A DNA stretch of 64,000 nt, from the NCBI GenBank assembly GCA_900290095.1, contig OKQS01000001.1, positions 434,001-498,000 on the forward strand. The letters run 5' to 3'. The translations under genes and the position numbers were made by a program. Below, piece by piece: positions 16,960 to 26,270 of the stretch; positions within the stretch are counted from its first letter, which is position 1, and every line of letters begins with the position of its first letter. The DNA comes from Khoudiadiopia massiliensis (GTDB lineage Bacteria > Bacillota > Clostridia > Tissierellales > Peptoniphilaceae). Under the pieces are notes generated by a model. It saw only the letters and a list, made by a program, of their open reading frames with translations. It did no database searches and was not told the DNA's origin.

Positions 16960-17853
16960 TTATAAAAATGTTTGGCTTAAGACCGGTGCCATAGCCAAGA
17001 TTAAAATTACAATAAATAACAAAAGTCCCGGATATATCATTCTTTGACTTGCTCGGTCGGCTTCTTTTTTCAGTTCTCTGATTTCCCGATTCACCTCCCT
17101 TTTTCTCAGGATTTCGAGTTCTTCACAGAGCTTGTTGCTCCCCAACCTGATGCTGTCCAGCAAAAGGCTGTTCATGTCTCTGATTGTTTCCAACTTATAC
17201 GTCCTTCCGAAATCTCTGTAGGCTTCTTTTATGCTCCGGCCCTCTTTTATACTTTTGTCCACCCTGAGCATCTCGTCATATAGTGGACCTTTTTGTGATA
17301 GGCCTGTTTCAAGCCAGGCCTGTTGGAGGATAGATCCTGCCCTTATTGACAAAATTATTCTGCTTATGACCGTTACCAGGCTTTTGCTGACCTCATTTCT
17401 AACCTTCAAGGCCTTCTTTTTAAGCCGGTAAAATGAATAATAGTATCTTAGGCATATGGCACCAATCAAAACAAAGACCAGCAATACCCGGTCAACTACA
17501 AAAGGTAAGAGGCCGGCCATCAGGAAACAATCCCTGTATTTTGAAATTGCATCATATTTTCTATAGGCTTCGATGCTCTTGCTTTGGCCCGGCCTTATTT
17601 CTTCCCAATATTCATTTATGTGATTTTTGAACCGGGCAGGCTCCTCTCCTACTATCTCCATAATGACCCTGCCTAGAAAGTTGAAAATATCCAAAAACAT
17701 CATTTTCCGGCCCCAGTAGTTCATGAGTTCAGGATATTCATGTTCCCCTATAGCCATGACTTCCTTATTTTTCCTATATGAGTAAACATAAAACCCGAGC
17801 CAGACAAGGAAAATCATCAGCGAAAGTGAGAGATTAAAAATATACTCAGACAC
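16960..17853 (-). CDS. tadC: TadC-like inner-membrane platform protein
   Basis: The 297-residue protein has an N-terminal helix, two central helices (about 112-140) and a C-terminal helix (about 272-293), with a type II secretion F-domain-like cytosolic region between them (VSRIILSIRAGSILQQAWLETG, then DSIRLGSNKLCEEL). TadB and TadC form the membrane platform on which the ATPase TadA acts. The start is GTG at 17853 with AAGGGGG upstream. It follows tadB by 19 nt and precedes the Flp gene by 11 nt. Confidence 0.82.
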   Translation of the reverse strand: MSEYIFNLSLSLMIFLVWLGFYVYSYRKNKEVMAIGEHEYPELMNYWGRKMMFLDIFNFLGRVIMEIVGEEPARFKNHINEYWEEIRPGQSKSIEAYRKYDAISKYRDCFLMAGLLPFVVDRVLLVFVLIGAICLRYYYSFYRLKKKALKVRNEVSKSLVTVISRIILSIRAGSILQQAWLETGLSQKGPLYDEMLRVDKSIKEGRSIKEAYRDFGRTYKLETIRDMNSLLLDSIRLGSNKLCEELEILRKREVNREIRELKKEADRASQRMIYPGLLLFIVILILAMAPVLSQTFL

Positions 17854-17872
17854 AAGACCCCCTTGTTATTAA

Positions 17873-18655
17873 CTAGTCAAAATTTGCGTATGACAGGATT
17901 TCCTCAGACCACTTGTATGCCAGGTAAAAGACGGGCAAGCAGACCATCCTGATAATAAAGTCGAAAATTCCGGATTGGGAGCTGATCATTGATCCCGTTC
18001 TCATGCACAGAAGTAGAATGAAAGGCATGGCAAAGAGCATAAGCTGCTCCCTCTTTGCGGCATAAAGTTTTGTTTCTCTTTCCTGCCTCAGATCCCTCCT
18101 GTCATTCATAATCAAGAGGAAATTTTCTGTCAGGGCGGCTAAATCGGCCCCCTGCCTTGTCCCCAAAATAAAGTGTTTTAAAAATGAACTGAAGTACTTA
18201 TGATTCAAATTTTTTGACAGGAGATCAAGATTTTCCTCCATTGCCCAGCCCTCATTTCTTCTTTCAATTGACCTGGACACCTCCCTGCAAAAGTTTTCGG
18301 CGATCGGAGATCTTCTATCTTCCCCTTCAAGCCTTTTGGACACTTGCTCCAAACTCCTAGACCATGCGGCAAAAGGGTTATAACCCGAGTCAAGATAATT
18401 TGACAGGCTTTCAAAAAATAAACATATCCATTTATCCAAGTCTTCCTTTTCTTTATTCTCCATTGTCTTAATATGGCTATTAATGAATATCCTCTGACCA
18501 ATCAAGCCGCCTAAAAGGATAAAGATTGTCTTGGGATAATATATCCATGAGCAGAGCATGGAAATAGAGAGATAGAGCAGCCTTCTTTTAATATTTACTT
18601 TTTTCCTCATTTTGTGTTTTTTTAATTTTAATGAAAGCTTTCCTGTGATCCTCAA
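17873..18655 (-). CDS. tadB: TadB-like inner-membrane platform protein
   Basis: The 260-residue protein has N-terminal hydrophobic helices (about 27-52), a cytosolic helical region with the F-domain pattern (SNYLDSGYNPFAAWSRSLEQ, and LGTRQGADLAALTENF), and two C-terminal helices (about 206-248). The start is TTG at 18655 with AGGGAG 8 nt upstream. It begins 15 nt after the tadA stop. It is paired with tadC as the platform. Confidence 0.82.
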   Translation of the reverse strand: MRITGKLSLKLKKHKMRKKVNIKRRLLYLSISMLCSWIYYPKTIFILLGGLIGQRIFINSHIKTMENKEKEDLDKWICLFFESLSNYLDSGYNPFAAWSRSLEQVSKRLEGEDRRSPIAENFCREVSRSIERRNEGWAMEENLDLLSKNLNHKYFSSFLKHFILGTRQGADLAALTENFLLIMNDRRDLRQERETKLYAAKREQLMLFAMPFILLLCMRTGSMISSQSGIFDFIIRMVCLPVFYLAYKWSEEILSYANFD

Positions 18656-18670
18656 TTTAAAACTCCCTAA

Positions 18671-19885
18671 CTAGCAATACTTACCTGTAAGTCCCGCTCT
18701 TAAAAACTTATCCCTATTCTTCAATTTCTCCCCTGTCCAAACAAGATCGGCGCTTTTATCACTGAAATTCCTCTTAAATATATGGTGGTAGCATAGGTTC
18801 CCCTCCTTTGCCAAAACTTCATCTATGGCCAGGACCTTCCTTGAATGGTCCTGCATCCTTGACAGGTGAATAAAGATATCTATTGCTGCCCCTATCTGTT
18901 GTCTTACCGCCATTATCGGAAGGCCCTGCTTTGACTCCAAAACCATAGTTTCCAGCCTATACTGCATATCGGGTATTGAGTTGGAGTGGCCTGTTGACAG
19001 GGAACCGTCATGACCCGTATTCATAGCCTGAAGCATGTCTATGGCCTCTTCCCCTCTGACTTCCCCAACTATAATCCGGTCGGGCCTCATCCTTAATGAT
19101 GTCCTGATAAGATCTTTAATGGTCACAAGGCCCTGGCCCTTGGCATTGGCAGCCCTGGCCTCCATGGCAATCCAATTTTCCCTGTTCTGAAAATTCAATT
19201 CCCTGGCGTCTTCTATGGTAATAATCCTCTCTTCAGGCGGAATTTCATTGGAGAGGGCATTAAGCATTGTAGTCTTGCCTGACCCCGTCCCACCGCATAC
19301 GAAAATATTCAAACCCGCTTCAACGGACAACTTCAAAAATTCACAAGCTTCTTGACTTAGGCTGCCTTTTTCTACCAGTTCATCCAGCTTATAGATCTTA
19401 TCCCTGAACTTCCTAATAGTTAGGACCGGGGCCCCGTCAGCAATGGGTTCCAGGACTACATTGACACGTGATCCGTCAAGCATCCTGCAGTCACAGATAG
19501 GCTTTCTCATATTCACTTCCTTGCCTGCTTCCGAGACTATCTTTTGTATAAGATCCCTGTAACTTTTTTCGCTGTCAAAAGAAGCCTTGAATTTTGAAAG
19601 TCTTCCCTCTTTTTCAAAGAAAATCTCATTGTAGGCATTTACCATTATTTCGCTTATCTCCCCGTCTTGAAGCAAGGGATCCAGGATGTCATAGCCCCTG
19701 ACCTTTGAGAAGACCCTGTCCATGTAGTTGGCTTTTTGTCCGATTCCCAATTTTTTAAAATCCGGATTCTTTTCTACCAGGTCTTCCAACCTGTCCATGA
19801 GCTCTTCATCATTCATCTCCGATATAGGAGAAGTGGATCTCAGCTCTTCTAGCAATATATTTACAAGACCGGCCTTGCTTTCCAT
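18671..19885 (-). CDS. tadA: TadA/CpaF-family secretion ATPase
   Basis: This hexameric ATPase powers Tad pilus assembly. The 404-residue protein has a helical N-terminal domain, Walker A GGTGSGKTT at residues 198-206, the Asp box (TIEDARELNF), Walker B (RPDRIIVGEVRG) and the His box (GHDGSLSTGHSNS). It is the first gene of the Tad operon. GGGAGG lies 9 nt before the ATG at 19885. The leader just upstream can form two competing hairpins, one of which takes in part of this ribosome binding site, so translation may be regulated. Confidence 0.95.
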   Translation of the reverse strand: MESKAGLVNILLEELRSTSPISEMNDEELMDRLEDLVEKNPDFKKLGIGQKANYMDRVFSKVRGYDILDPLLQDGEISEIMVNAYNEIFFEKEGRLSKFKASFDSEKSYRDLIQKIVSEAGKEVNMRKPICDCRMLDGSRVNVVLEPIADGAPVLTIRKFRDKIYKLDELVEKGSLSQEACEFLKLSVEAGLNIFVCGGTGSGKTTMLNALSNEIPPEERIITIEDARELNFQNRENWIAMEARAANAKGQGLVTIKDLIRTSLRMRPDRIIVGEVRGEEAIDMLQAMNTGHDGSLSTGHSNSIPDMQYRLETMVLESKQGLPIMAVRQQIGAAIDIFIHLSRMQDHSRKVLAIDEVLAKEGNLCYHHIFKRNFSDKSADLVWTGEKLKNRDKFLRAGLTGKYC

Positions 19886-19894
19886 CTATGCAAA

Positions 19895-19942
19895 CCTCCC
19901 TGAATTTACTCCTTTCAGGGTCGACAGGACAAAATCGACCCT
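19895..19942 (-). promoter_or_regulatory. Tad operon leader: two mutually exclusive hairpins over the tadA ribosome binding site
   Basis: Reading the minus strand toward tadA, arms AGGGTCGA (19935-19942) and TCGACCCT (19917-19924) form a perfect 8-bp hairpin. Arms CCCTGAA (19914-19920) and TTCAGGG (19898-19904) form a perfect 7-bp hairpin. They share CCCT (19917-19920), so both cannot form. The downstream arm overlaps the AGGGAGG ribosome binding site (19895-19901) of tadA. The remaining intergenic sequence (19943-20186) holds no gene or promoter that I could recognise. Confidence 0.5.
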
Positions 19943-20186
19943 ACCCTCATTAAGCGTGTCCTCCGCCTCCACATACCCTGTGGATCAGTATGTCCGAAAG
20001 AATTTTTTGGCGATCATAATCGGAGCTTGTCGGATCCTCCCTGGGGATTCAATTTACTAGTCTTTCGAACAAATCATTGGGCACTTATTATCTTACAAAT
20101 TTCCAAGTTTTCCCGTGTCCCTCAATCAGGCTCAAATTTCCCAAGTTTATTCCTAAAAATTACTGTCTGTGTTTTTCTGTTCCTTG

Positions 20187-20223
20187 ACAATAAAAAAGCA
20201 CCCGGTCCAAAAGGGCCGAGTGC
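20187..20223 (-). terminator. Rho-independent terminator after tuf
   Basis: On the minus strand GCACTCGGCCC and GGACCGGGTGC pair around a TTTT loop (20198-20223) and are followed by six T. It ends the rpsL-rpsG-fusA-tuf transcript about 50 nt beyond the tuf stop. Confidence 0.88.
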
Positions 20224-20272
20224 CTGATCTCAAATATTCTGACCTTAAAGGTCGTGACTTTGAGTGTTTTTA

Positions 20273-21463
20273 CTATTCAAGAATCTTTGTTACAACGCCT
20301 GAAGCAACTGTACGTCCGCCTTCACGAACAGCGAAACGAAGTCCTTCTTCGATAGCGATGGGTGAGATCAATGAAATCTTCAGTGTAGCGTGATCTCCGG
20401 GCATAACCATCTCTGTTCCTTCTTCAAGCTGGATGTCTCCTGTAACGTCTGTTGTTCTGAAGAAGAACTGTGGACGATAGCCGCCAAAGAATGGTGTATG
20501 ACGACCACCTTCATCCTTTGTCAATACGTATACCTGACCTTCAAACTTCTTGTGGGGTTTGATTGATCCCGGAGCTGCAAGAACCTGTCCACGCTCAACG
20601 TCTGTACGCTGAACACCACGGAGAAGGGCACCGATGTTATCGCCGGCAACAGCCTCATCCAATGATTTATGGAACATTTCAAGTCCTGTAACAACAACCT
20701 GACGTGACTCATCTGTCAATCCAACGATCTCAACAGTGTCGCCAACCTTGGTCATACCACGCTCAACACGGCCTGTGCAGACTGTACCACGACCACTGAT
20801 GGTCATAACGTCCTCAACCGGCATCAGGAAGGGCTTGTCGGTGTCACGCTCAGGAGTAGGAATGTAGCTGTCTACTTCTTCCATGAGCTTAACGATGGGA
20901 TCTTCCCACTCGCCGCCTTCTTCAAGGCATTTAAGGGCTGAGCCTACAACGATAGGTGTGTTGTCTCCGTCGAAATCATATTCGCTCAGAAGATCGCGAA
21001 CTTCCATCTCAACGAGCTCGATCAATTCCTGATCGTCTACCTGGTCTGATTTGTTCAGGAATACTGCGATCTTGGGTACGCCAACCTGACGTGCGAGCAG
21101 AATGTGCTCACGTGTCTGGGGCATTGGGCCGTCTGCAGCTGAAACTACCAGGATAGCACCGTCCATCTGGGCAGCACCGGTAATCATGTTCTTAACATAG
21201 TCGGCGTGGCCGGGGCAGTCCATATGTGCATAGTGACGATTGGGTGTCTCATACTCAACAACTGATGTGTTGATGGTGATTCCACGCTCTCTCTCTTCCG
21301 GAGCCTTGTCGATATTTGCATAGGAAATTGCTTCGCCTGTGCCGTACTTCTCATTCATAACCTTGGTTATTGCAGCTGTCAATGTGGTCTTACCATGGTC
21401 AACGTGTCCAATGGTACCAATGTTAACATGTGGTTTACTACGTTCAAATTTTTCTTTTGCCAT
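20273..21463 (-). CDS. tuf: Elongation factor Tu
   Basis: EF-Tu delivers aminoacyl-tRNA to the ribosome. The 396-residue protein has the G1 motif GHVDHGKTT near residues 18-26, DCPGH for G3, NKSDQVDD for G4 and GSALK for G5, followed by the two beta-barrel domains ([19 protein letters not shown]). TTAGGAGGAAGCA lies upstream of the ATG. It is the last gene of the str operon, 90 nt after fusA, and is followed by a strong terminator. Codon use is visibly more biased than in neighbouring genes, fitting high expression. Confidence 0.98.
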   Translation of the reverse strand: MAKEKFERSKPHVNIGTIGHVDHGKTTLTAAITKVMNEKYGTGEAISYANIDKAPEERERGITINTSVVEYETPNRHYAHMDCPGHADYVKNMITGAAQMDGAILVVSAADGPMPQTREHILLARQVGVPKIAVFLNKSDQVDDQELIELVEMEVRDLLSEYDFDGDNTPIVVGSALKCLEEGGEWEDPIVKLMEEVDSYIPTPERDTDKPFLMPVEDVMTISGRGTVCTGRVERGMTKVGDTVEIVGLTDESRQVVVTGLEMFHKSLDEAVAGDNIGALLRGVQRTDVERGQVLAAPGSIKPHKKFEGQVYVLTKDEGGRHTPFFGGYRPQFFFRTTDVTGDIQLEEGTEMVMPGDHATLKISLISPIAIEEGLRFAVREGGRTVASGVVTKILE

Positions 21464-21553
21464 TGCTTCCTCCTAATAAAGATCTTTGCGAAATATTCGC
21501 TTACAATTATACGATATATCATGAAAAAGGTCTACTGTTAGCCTTTTCAAAGA

Positions 21554-23659
21554 TTACTTGTTTGCCGCCTCTTTTACTTCATCAGCAATATTTCCCGGAA
21601 CTCTCTCATAGTGGTCGAACTGCATTGAATAGGTTGCCCTACCCTGGGTCTTGGATCTGAGGTCGGTTGCATATCCGAACATCTCGCTAAGCGGGATGAA
21701 AGCATCAACAACCTGTACGCCCTCTCTCTGTCCCATCTTGTCAATTCTTCCCCTTCTTGAGGAAACATCTCCCATAACATCGCCCAAATATTCATCCGGA
21801 GTTATGATCTCAACAGATTGAATGGGTTCGAGCAGTGTCGGAGCCGCTTTTGACATGGCGGACTGCATTGCCATTGATCCTGCTATCTTAAAGGCCGCCT
21901 CTGAAGAGTCGACTTCGTGGTATGAACCGTCGAAAAGTTCAACGTCAACATCCAAAACGGGATAGCCCGCAACAGGTCCAACCTGGCAAGCATCCTTGAT
22001 GCCCTGAATGGTCGGATTGATAAATTCTTTGGGTATGACACCTCCCACAATCTTGTTGTGGACAACGATGCCGCTTCCCGGCTCGCCCGGTTTAATCCTG
22101 ATCTTACAGTCACCGTACTGGCCGTGGCCACCTGTCTGACGAACAAATTTACCCTGGGCTTCAGCGCCGGAGCTGATAGACTCTCTGTATGAAACTTGGG
22201 GATTGCCGATATTGGCCTCTACCTTGAATTCACGAAGGAGCCTGTCAACAATAATTTCAAGATGGAGCTCGCCCATTCCTGCAATTATGGTCTGTCCAGT
22301 TTCAGCATTGCTGTAGGTCCTGAATGTAGGATCCTCTTCTGAAAGCTTGGATAAGGCTATGCTCATCTTCTCCTGTGATGCCTTGGTCTTAGGCTCGATG
22401 GCTACTGAGATAACCGGTTCGGGGAAAGTCATGTTCTCAAGGATGATCTGATGATCCTGGTCACAAAGGGTATCTCCTGTGGTGGTATCCTTAAGACCGA
22501 CTGCCGCAGCAATGTCTCCGGCCTGGACCGTCTCTATCTCTTCACGCTTGTTGGCATGCATCTGAAGAATTCGACTTATCCTCTCCCTCTTGCCCTTTGT
22601 TGAGTTGTAAACATAGGATCCGTTTTCAAGCTTTCCTGAGTAAACTCTAAAATAGCAGAGCTTACCTACATAAGGATCTGTTACAATCTTAAAAGCCAGG
22701 GCTGAGAAGGGTTCTTCCACATCAGGCTTTCTGGTTTCAATTTCCGGATTTTCTTCATCCTCCTGTCCCGGCAAGATGCCTTCGACAGCTGAAATATCCA
22801 AGGGGCTGGGTAAATAATCAACTACTGCGTCGATCAGGAACTGAACACCCCTATTCTTATATGCCGATCCGCAGAGTACAGGATAGATCTTGCCTGCAAG
22901 AGTTCCCTTACGGATAGCTTTTCTTATCATGTCCTCGCTGATTTCCTCATCCTCCAGGTAGGCCATGGCCAAGTCGTCATCAACTTCGGATAATTCCTCA
23001 AGCATGTTGGCTCTCATCTGTTCGGCCTTGTCTTTCAAATCGGCCGGGATTTCTTCATCAGTTATATCTTGTCCAAGATCATCGTGGTAGATCTCAGCCC
23101 TCATGGTGACCAGGTCAATGATGCCTATAAACTTAGCTTCCGCACCTATAGGACATTGAATAGGCAGCGTATTTGCATTAAGTTTATCTCTTATCGTGTC
23201 AACAGACATGAAAAAGTCGGCTCCGGTAGCATCCATCTTGTTGATGAAACACATACGCGGAACTTTGTATTTAGCAGCCTGCCTCCAAACAGTCTCTGAT
23301 TGGGGCTCAACACCGCTTTTCGCATCGAAAAGGGCAACAGCGCCGTCAAGGACTCTCAGAGATCTTTCAACCTCAACCGTGAAGTCAACGTGCCCCGGAG
23401 TATCAATAATATTGATTCTCTTGGTCTCTCCGTTGCGCTTCCAGAAACATGTGGTTGCTGCGGAAGTTATGGTTATTCCGCGTTCCTGCTCCTCTTCCAT
23501 CCAGTCCATCTGAGCGGCACCGTCATGGGTTTCACCGATCTTATGGATTTTTCCTGTGTAAAAAAGGATACGTTCCGTTACGGTCGTTTTTCCGGCATCA
23601 ATGTGGGCCATGATTCCGATATTGCGGATGTCTTTTAAATCTGTATGCTTCATAGCCAC
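21554..23659 (-). CDS. fusA: Elongation factor G
   Basis: EF-G drives translocation. The 701-residue protein has G1 AHIDAGKTT near residues 17-25, DTPGHVDF for G3, NKMDATGAD for G4, and the later EF-G domains III to V ([33 protein letters not shown]). The start is probably GTG at 23659, since AAGGAG lies 7 nt upstream; an ATG two codons later would be 13 nt away from that site. It lies between rpsG and tuf in the str operon. Confidence 0.98.
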   Translation of the reverse strand: MAMKHTDLKDIRNIGIMAHIDAGKTTVTERILFYTGKIHKIGETHDGAAQMDWMEEEQERGITITSAATTCFWKRNGETKRINIIDTPGHVDFTVEVERSLRVLDGAVALFDAKSGVEPQSETVWRQAAKYKVPRMCFINKMDATGADFFMSVDTIRDKLNANTLPIQCPIGAEAKFIGIIDLVTMRAEIYHDDLGQDITDEEIPADLKDKAEQMRANMLEELSEVDDDLAMAYLEDEEISEDMIRKAIRKGTLAGKIYPVLCGSAYKNRGVQFLIDAVVDYLPSPLDISAVEGILPGQEDEENPEIETRKPDVEEPFSALAFKIVTDPYVGKLCYFRVYSGKLENGSYVYNSTKGKRERISRILQMHANKREEIETVQAGDIAAAVGLKDTTTGDTLCDQDHQIILENMTFPEPVISVAIEPKTKASQEKMSIALSKLSEEDPTFRTYSNAETGQTIIAGMGELHLEIIVDRLLREFKVEANIGNPQVSYRESISSGAEAQGKFVRQTGGHGQYGDCKIRIKPGEPGSGIVVHNKIVGGVIPKEFINPTIQGIKDACQVGPVAGYPVLDVDVELFDGSYHEVDSSEAAFKIAGSMAMQSAMSKAAPTLLEPIQSVEIITPDEYLGDVMGDVSSRRGRIDKMGQREGVQVVDAFIPLSEMFGYATDLRSKTQGRATYSMQFDHYERVPGNIADEVKEAANK

Positions 23660-23677
23660 AGAGAATCTCCTTCCATA

Positions 23678-24148
23678 CTAGTAGCGGAAATGTGCAAAGG
23701 CCTTGTTGGCTTCTGCCATGCGGTGCATTTCTTCTTTACGACGAACACTGGCACCCGTATTGTTGAAAGCATCAACAATCTCATTTCCTAATCTTTCAAT
23801 CATTGTTTTTTCACTGCGTGATCTTGCAAAACTTACGATCCAACGTAAGGCCAAGGTCTGACGACGTTCGGGGCGAACTTCCATAGGAACCTGATAAGTT
23901 GCACCGCCGATACGGCGACCTTTAACTTCCAAGATCGGGGTTACATTTGACATGGCTTTGCGGAAAACTTCTATGCCTTCCTGGCCTACTTTCTTTTCAG
24001 CCAGCTCGAAAGCTCCATAGACGATCTTCTGAGCTAAGCCCTTTTTGCCGTCCAACATCACCTGGTTTATTAACTTTGTTACGGCGATGTCGTGAAATTG
24101 CGGGTCCGGCATGACCTGTCTTTTGGGGATATGTCCTTTTCTAGACAC
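23678..24148 (-). CDS. rpsG: 30S ribosomal protein S7
   Basis: S7 nucleates assembly of the 30S head. I start it at GTG 24148, giving [11 protein letters not shown] and the canonical 156 residues, with AAGGAGG 7-8 nt upstream. A longer frame from an ATG at 24169 would add seven residues over that ribosome binding site and is unlikely. Conserved segments include [21 protein letters not shown] and the C-terminal [15 protein letters not shown]. The 115-nt gap to rpsL is longer than usual and could hold regulatory structure. Confidence 0.97.
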   Translation of the reverse strand: MSRKGHIPKRQVMPDPQFHDIAVTKLINQVMLDGKKGLAQKIVYGAFELAEKKVGQEGIEVFRKAMSNVTPILEVKGRRIGGATYQVPMEVRPERRQTLALRWIVSFARSRSEKTMIERLGNEIVDAFNNTGASVRRKEEMHRMAEANKAFAHFRY

Positions 24149-24263
24149 TTCTCTTCCCTCCTTACTCATTTAAAGTAAATTATTGGTACTCAACCCTTAG
24201 AATCAGGGCTGCTGTGCACAGGACACCCTATATAATGGGAATCAATATGCACGAACTGATTTA

Positions 24264-24677
24264 CTACTTCTTGTCTCTCTTAGCACCGTATTTTGAACGG
24301 GCCTGCTTACGGCCTGTAACTCCTGCAGTGTCCAATGTACCACGAATAATATGGTAACGAACACCAGGCAAGTCCTTAACACGGCCGCCGCGGATCAAAA
24401 CAACGCTGTGTTCCTGCAAATTGTGCCCGATTCCGGGTATATATGACAGAACTTCAGCCCCGTTTGTCAAACGAACACGAGCCACTTTACGAAGAGCCGA
24501 GTTCGGCTTCTTTGGGGTTACTGTACGAACTGAAGTACAAACTCCACGCTTCTGTGGTGACTGTACCGGGGTCGCATGATTCTTCAAAGTGTTGAAGTTG
24601 TAGCCCAAAGCCGGTGTATTCGACTTTTTCTTTTCGCTGTGCCTGCCGCTGCGGATAAGCTGGTTAATTGTCGGCAT
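24264..24677 (-). CDS. rpsL: 30S ribosomal protein S12
   Basis: S12 sits at the decoding centre. The 137-residue protein begins [12 protein letters not shown] and contains [11 protein letters not shown], the loop where streptomycin-resistance changes map, with the sensitive-type lysine present, and [31 protein letters not shown] lies just before the ATG. It is the first gene of the str operon, behind a strong promoter (24786-24814) and a leader hairpin (24746-24770). Confidence 0.98.
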   Translation of the reverse strand: MPTINQLIRSGRHSEKKKSNTPALGYNFNTLKNHATPVQSPQKRGVCTSVRTVTPKKPNSALRKVARVRLTNGAEVLSYIPGIGHNLQEHSVVLIRGGRVKDLPGVRYHIIRGTLDTAGVTGRKQARSKYGAKRDKK

Positions 24678-24745
24678 ACTCTTCCTCCTTCTTTCAATAT
24701 TCCGGTTTACCGGTATTTCCTGACGGTTCCGCCTTTAAATGGCAG

Positions 24746-24770
24746 GGAGGAGATCAGGACGATCTCCTCC
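24746..24770 (-). promoter_or_regulatory. Leader hairpin of the str operon carrying an anti-Shine-Dalgarno-like arm
   Basis: A perfect 10-bp inverted repeat (GGAGGAGATC, five-base loop, GATCTCCTCC) begins about 10 nt after the predicted transcript start. It is not followed by a T run on either strand, so it is not an intrinsic terminator. The CTCCTCC arm is complementary to the GGAGGA of the rpsL ribosome binding site, about 60 nt downstream, so an alternative pairing is possible. The regulatory role is inference. Confidence 0.45.
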
Positions 24771-24785
24771 TTAACAACCTTGATA

Positions 24786-24814
24786 ATTGTATTGAAAAAT
24801 CAAGAGCTAGTCAA
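24786..24814 (-). promoter_or_regulatory. Sigma-A-type promoter of the str operon
   Basis: On the minus strand TTGACT (24809-24814) and TACAAT (24786-24791) are separated by exactly 17 nt. Each matches consensus at five of six bases. It lies just after the thrC stop and about 100 nt before rpsL. Confidence 0.8.
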
Positions 24815-24824
24815 GCCCTAAATC

Positions 24825-26270
24825 CTATAAAACAGCCATTTCTTCAACTTTTCCTGTCATTTCTCCTATGGAAATGATTTCCTTTGTATCTAAGTCCCGG
24901 TCAAAGAGCTGTGAAATCTGTTCGGGTATTTGGTTGCCCGTAATTTTCGAGATAAGCTCCTCTTTTTCCTCCAAACTCCCTCTTCCGTCTTTGCCCAGAG
25001 CCTTCAAGACGGCATCCGGGAATTTGTAGGGTGAAGCTGTTGAAAGGACCATGCAGGCCCCCTTGTATCCGAGCTTCTTCATAACCGTATAGGCTACGGC
25101 CGTATGAGGATCTATCAGATAGTTGTACTTATCCATAACTTCTTTTATAGACCTTGATGTCTCCTCTTCATCGGCCCAATCACCTTCAAATATCGGCCTG
25201 CCATAGAGACTGATCCGGCCTTCATTCTTGAGATTATCCATAAGGCTTGAGATTTTCTTGGCGTCCTGAATTTTCAAGTAAAGGTATCTTTCAAGATTTG
25301 ATGAAATCAGGATATCTATTGATGGGCTCTGCGTGATTATTAGGTCTCTCCTACTGTCGTAGATGCCTTCTTTTGAAAAGTCTGTCAAGACTTTATTCGT
25401 GTTTGAAGCTACCCCTATTCGGCCCAGGTCCAGGCCCATTTCCTTGGCATAGAAGGCAGCAAGGACATTGCCGAAATTACCTGTGGGCACAACCACATCC
25501 AGCTTGTCTCCCAAATTCAGCCTTCCGGTAAAGAGGTATTGCCTATAGGCATCAAAATAGTAGACTATCTGTGGTATCAGTCTTCCTATGTTGATTGAAT
25601 TTGCCGAAGTCAGCTCAATCCCGGCTTCTTCAAGCTTTTCCGCCAGGTCCCTGTCGGAAAAAATCTCTTTGACGGCAGTCTGACAATCATCGAAGTTCCC
25701 CTTGACAGCAAAGGCCCTTACATTTTTATGGGATCTTTTGAGCATCTGCCTTTCCTGCATATTGGAAACCCCGCCTTCAGGATAGAAAACAGCCAGACCA
25801 TATCCATCCAGGCCAGAAAAGGCTTCCATTGCCGCCTTGCCCGTATCTCCGGAAGTTGCTGCCAATATTAATTTTTTCTTTTTATTGTTTTCGACCTCAG
25901 ATGCCATTGTCATTAGCCGAGGCAGCAAGCTCAGGGCCATATCTTTGAAAGCCAAAGTCGGTCCGTGGCTGAGTTCCAGGAAGGACTTTTGTCCGTCATA
26001 AAACTTAACAGGAGCGATCTTGGGCGTATCGAATTTGCTTGCATAGGCCTTGTCAACCGCTTGACTTATTTCCTCTGTTGAAAACTCATCAAAAAAGCTT
26101 GAAATAATCTTTTTTGCTATGCCTTTGTAATCTTCCCGCAAAAGTTTTTCAATGTCCAATTTAGGGATTGTTTCCGGCACATAAAGGCCCCCGTCCGGTG
26201 CCAAACCCTCAAGTATTGCCTTGGCTCCGCCAACTTTTATATCTTCGTTTCTTGTTGAATGATAAAGCAT
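24825..26270 (-). CDS. thrC: Threonine synthase
   Basis: This PLP enzyme turns O-phosphohomoserine into threonine. The 481-residue length and N terminus (MLYHSTRNE, LAPDGGLYVPE) fit the longer threonine synthase class found in yeast and many bacteria. The PLP lysine lies in TLAFKDMALSL near residue 109, and the phosphate-binding loop is ATSGDTGKAAMEA. Its ATG comes immediately after the hom stop, with GGTGGAGGAC upstream. It ends the lysC-hom-thrC operon; homoserine kinase (thrB), which makes its substrate, is not in the window. Confidence 0.96.
   Translation of the reverse strand: MLYHSTRNEDIKVGGAKAILEGLAPDGGLYVPETIPKLDIEKLLREDYKGIAKKIISSFFDEFSTEEISQAVDKAYASKFDTPKIAPVKFYDGQKSFLELSHGPTLAFKDMALSLLPRLMTMASEVENNKKKKLILAATSGDTGKAAMEAFSGLDGYGLAVFYPEGGVSNMQERQMLKRSHKNVRAFAVKGNFDDCQTAVKEIFSDRDLAEKLEEAGIELTSANSINIGRLIPQIVYYFDAYRQYLFTGRLNLGDKLDVVVPTGNFGNVLAAFYAKEMGLDLGRIGVASNTNKVLTDFSKEGIYDSRRDLIITQSPSIDILISSNLERYLYLKIQDAKKISSLMDNLKNEGRISLYGRPIFEGDWADEEETSRSIKEVMDKYNYLIDPHTAVAYTVMKKLGYKGACMVLSTASPYKFPDAVLKALGKDGRGSLEEKEELISKITGNQIPEQISQLFDRDLDTKEIISIGEMTGKVEEMAVL

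Noticed and set aside
19943-20186. A minus-strand frame before tadA that reads protein-like (for example YDRQKILSDILIH) in pieces
   Set aside because: It is broken by several stops within about 60 codons, has no start codon with a ribosome binding site, and open stretches of about 30 codons are expected by chance.
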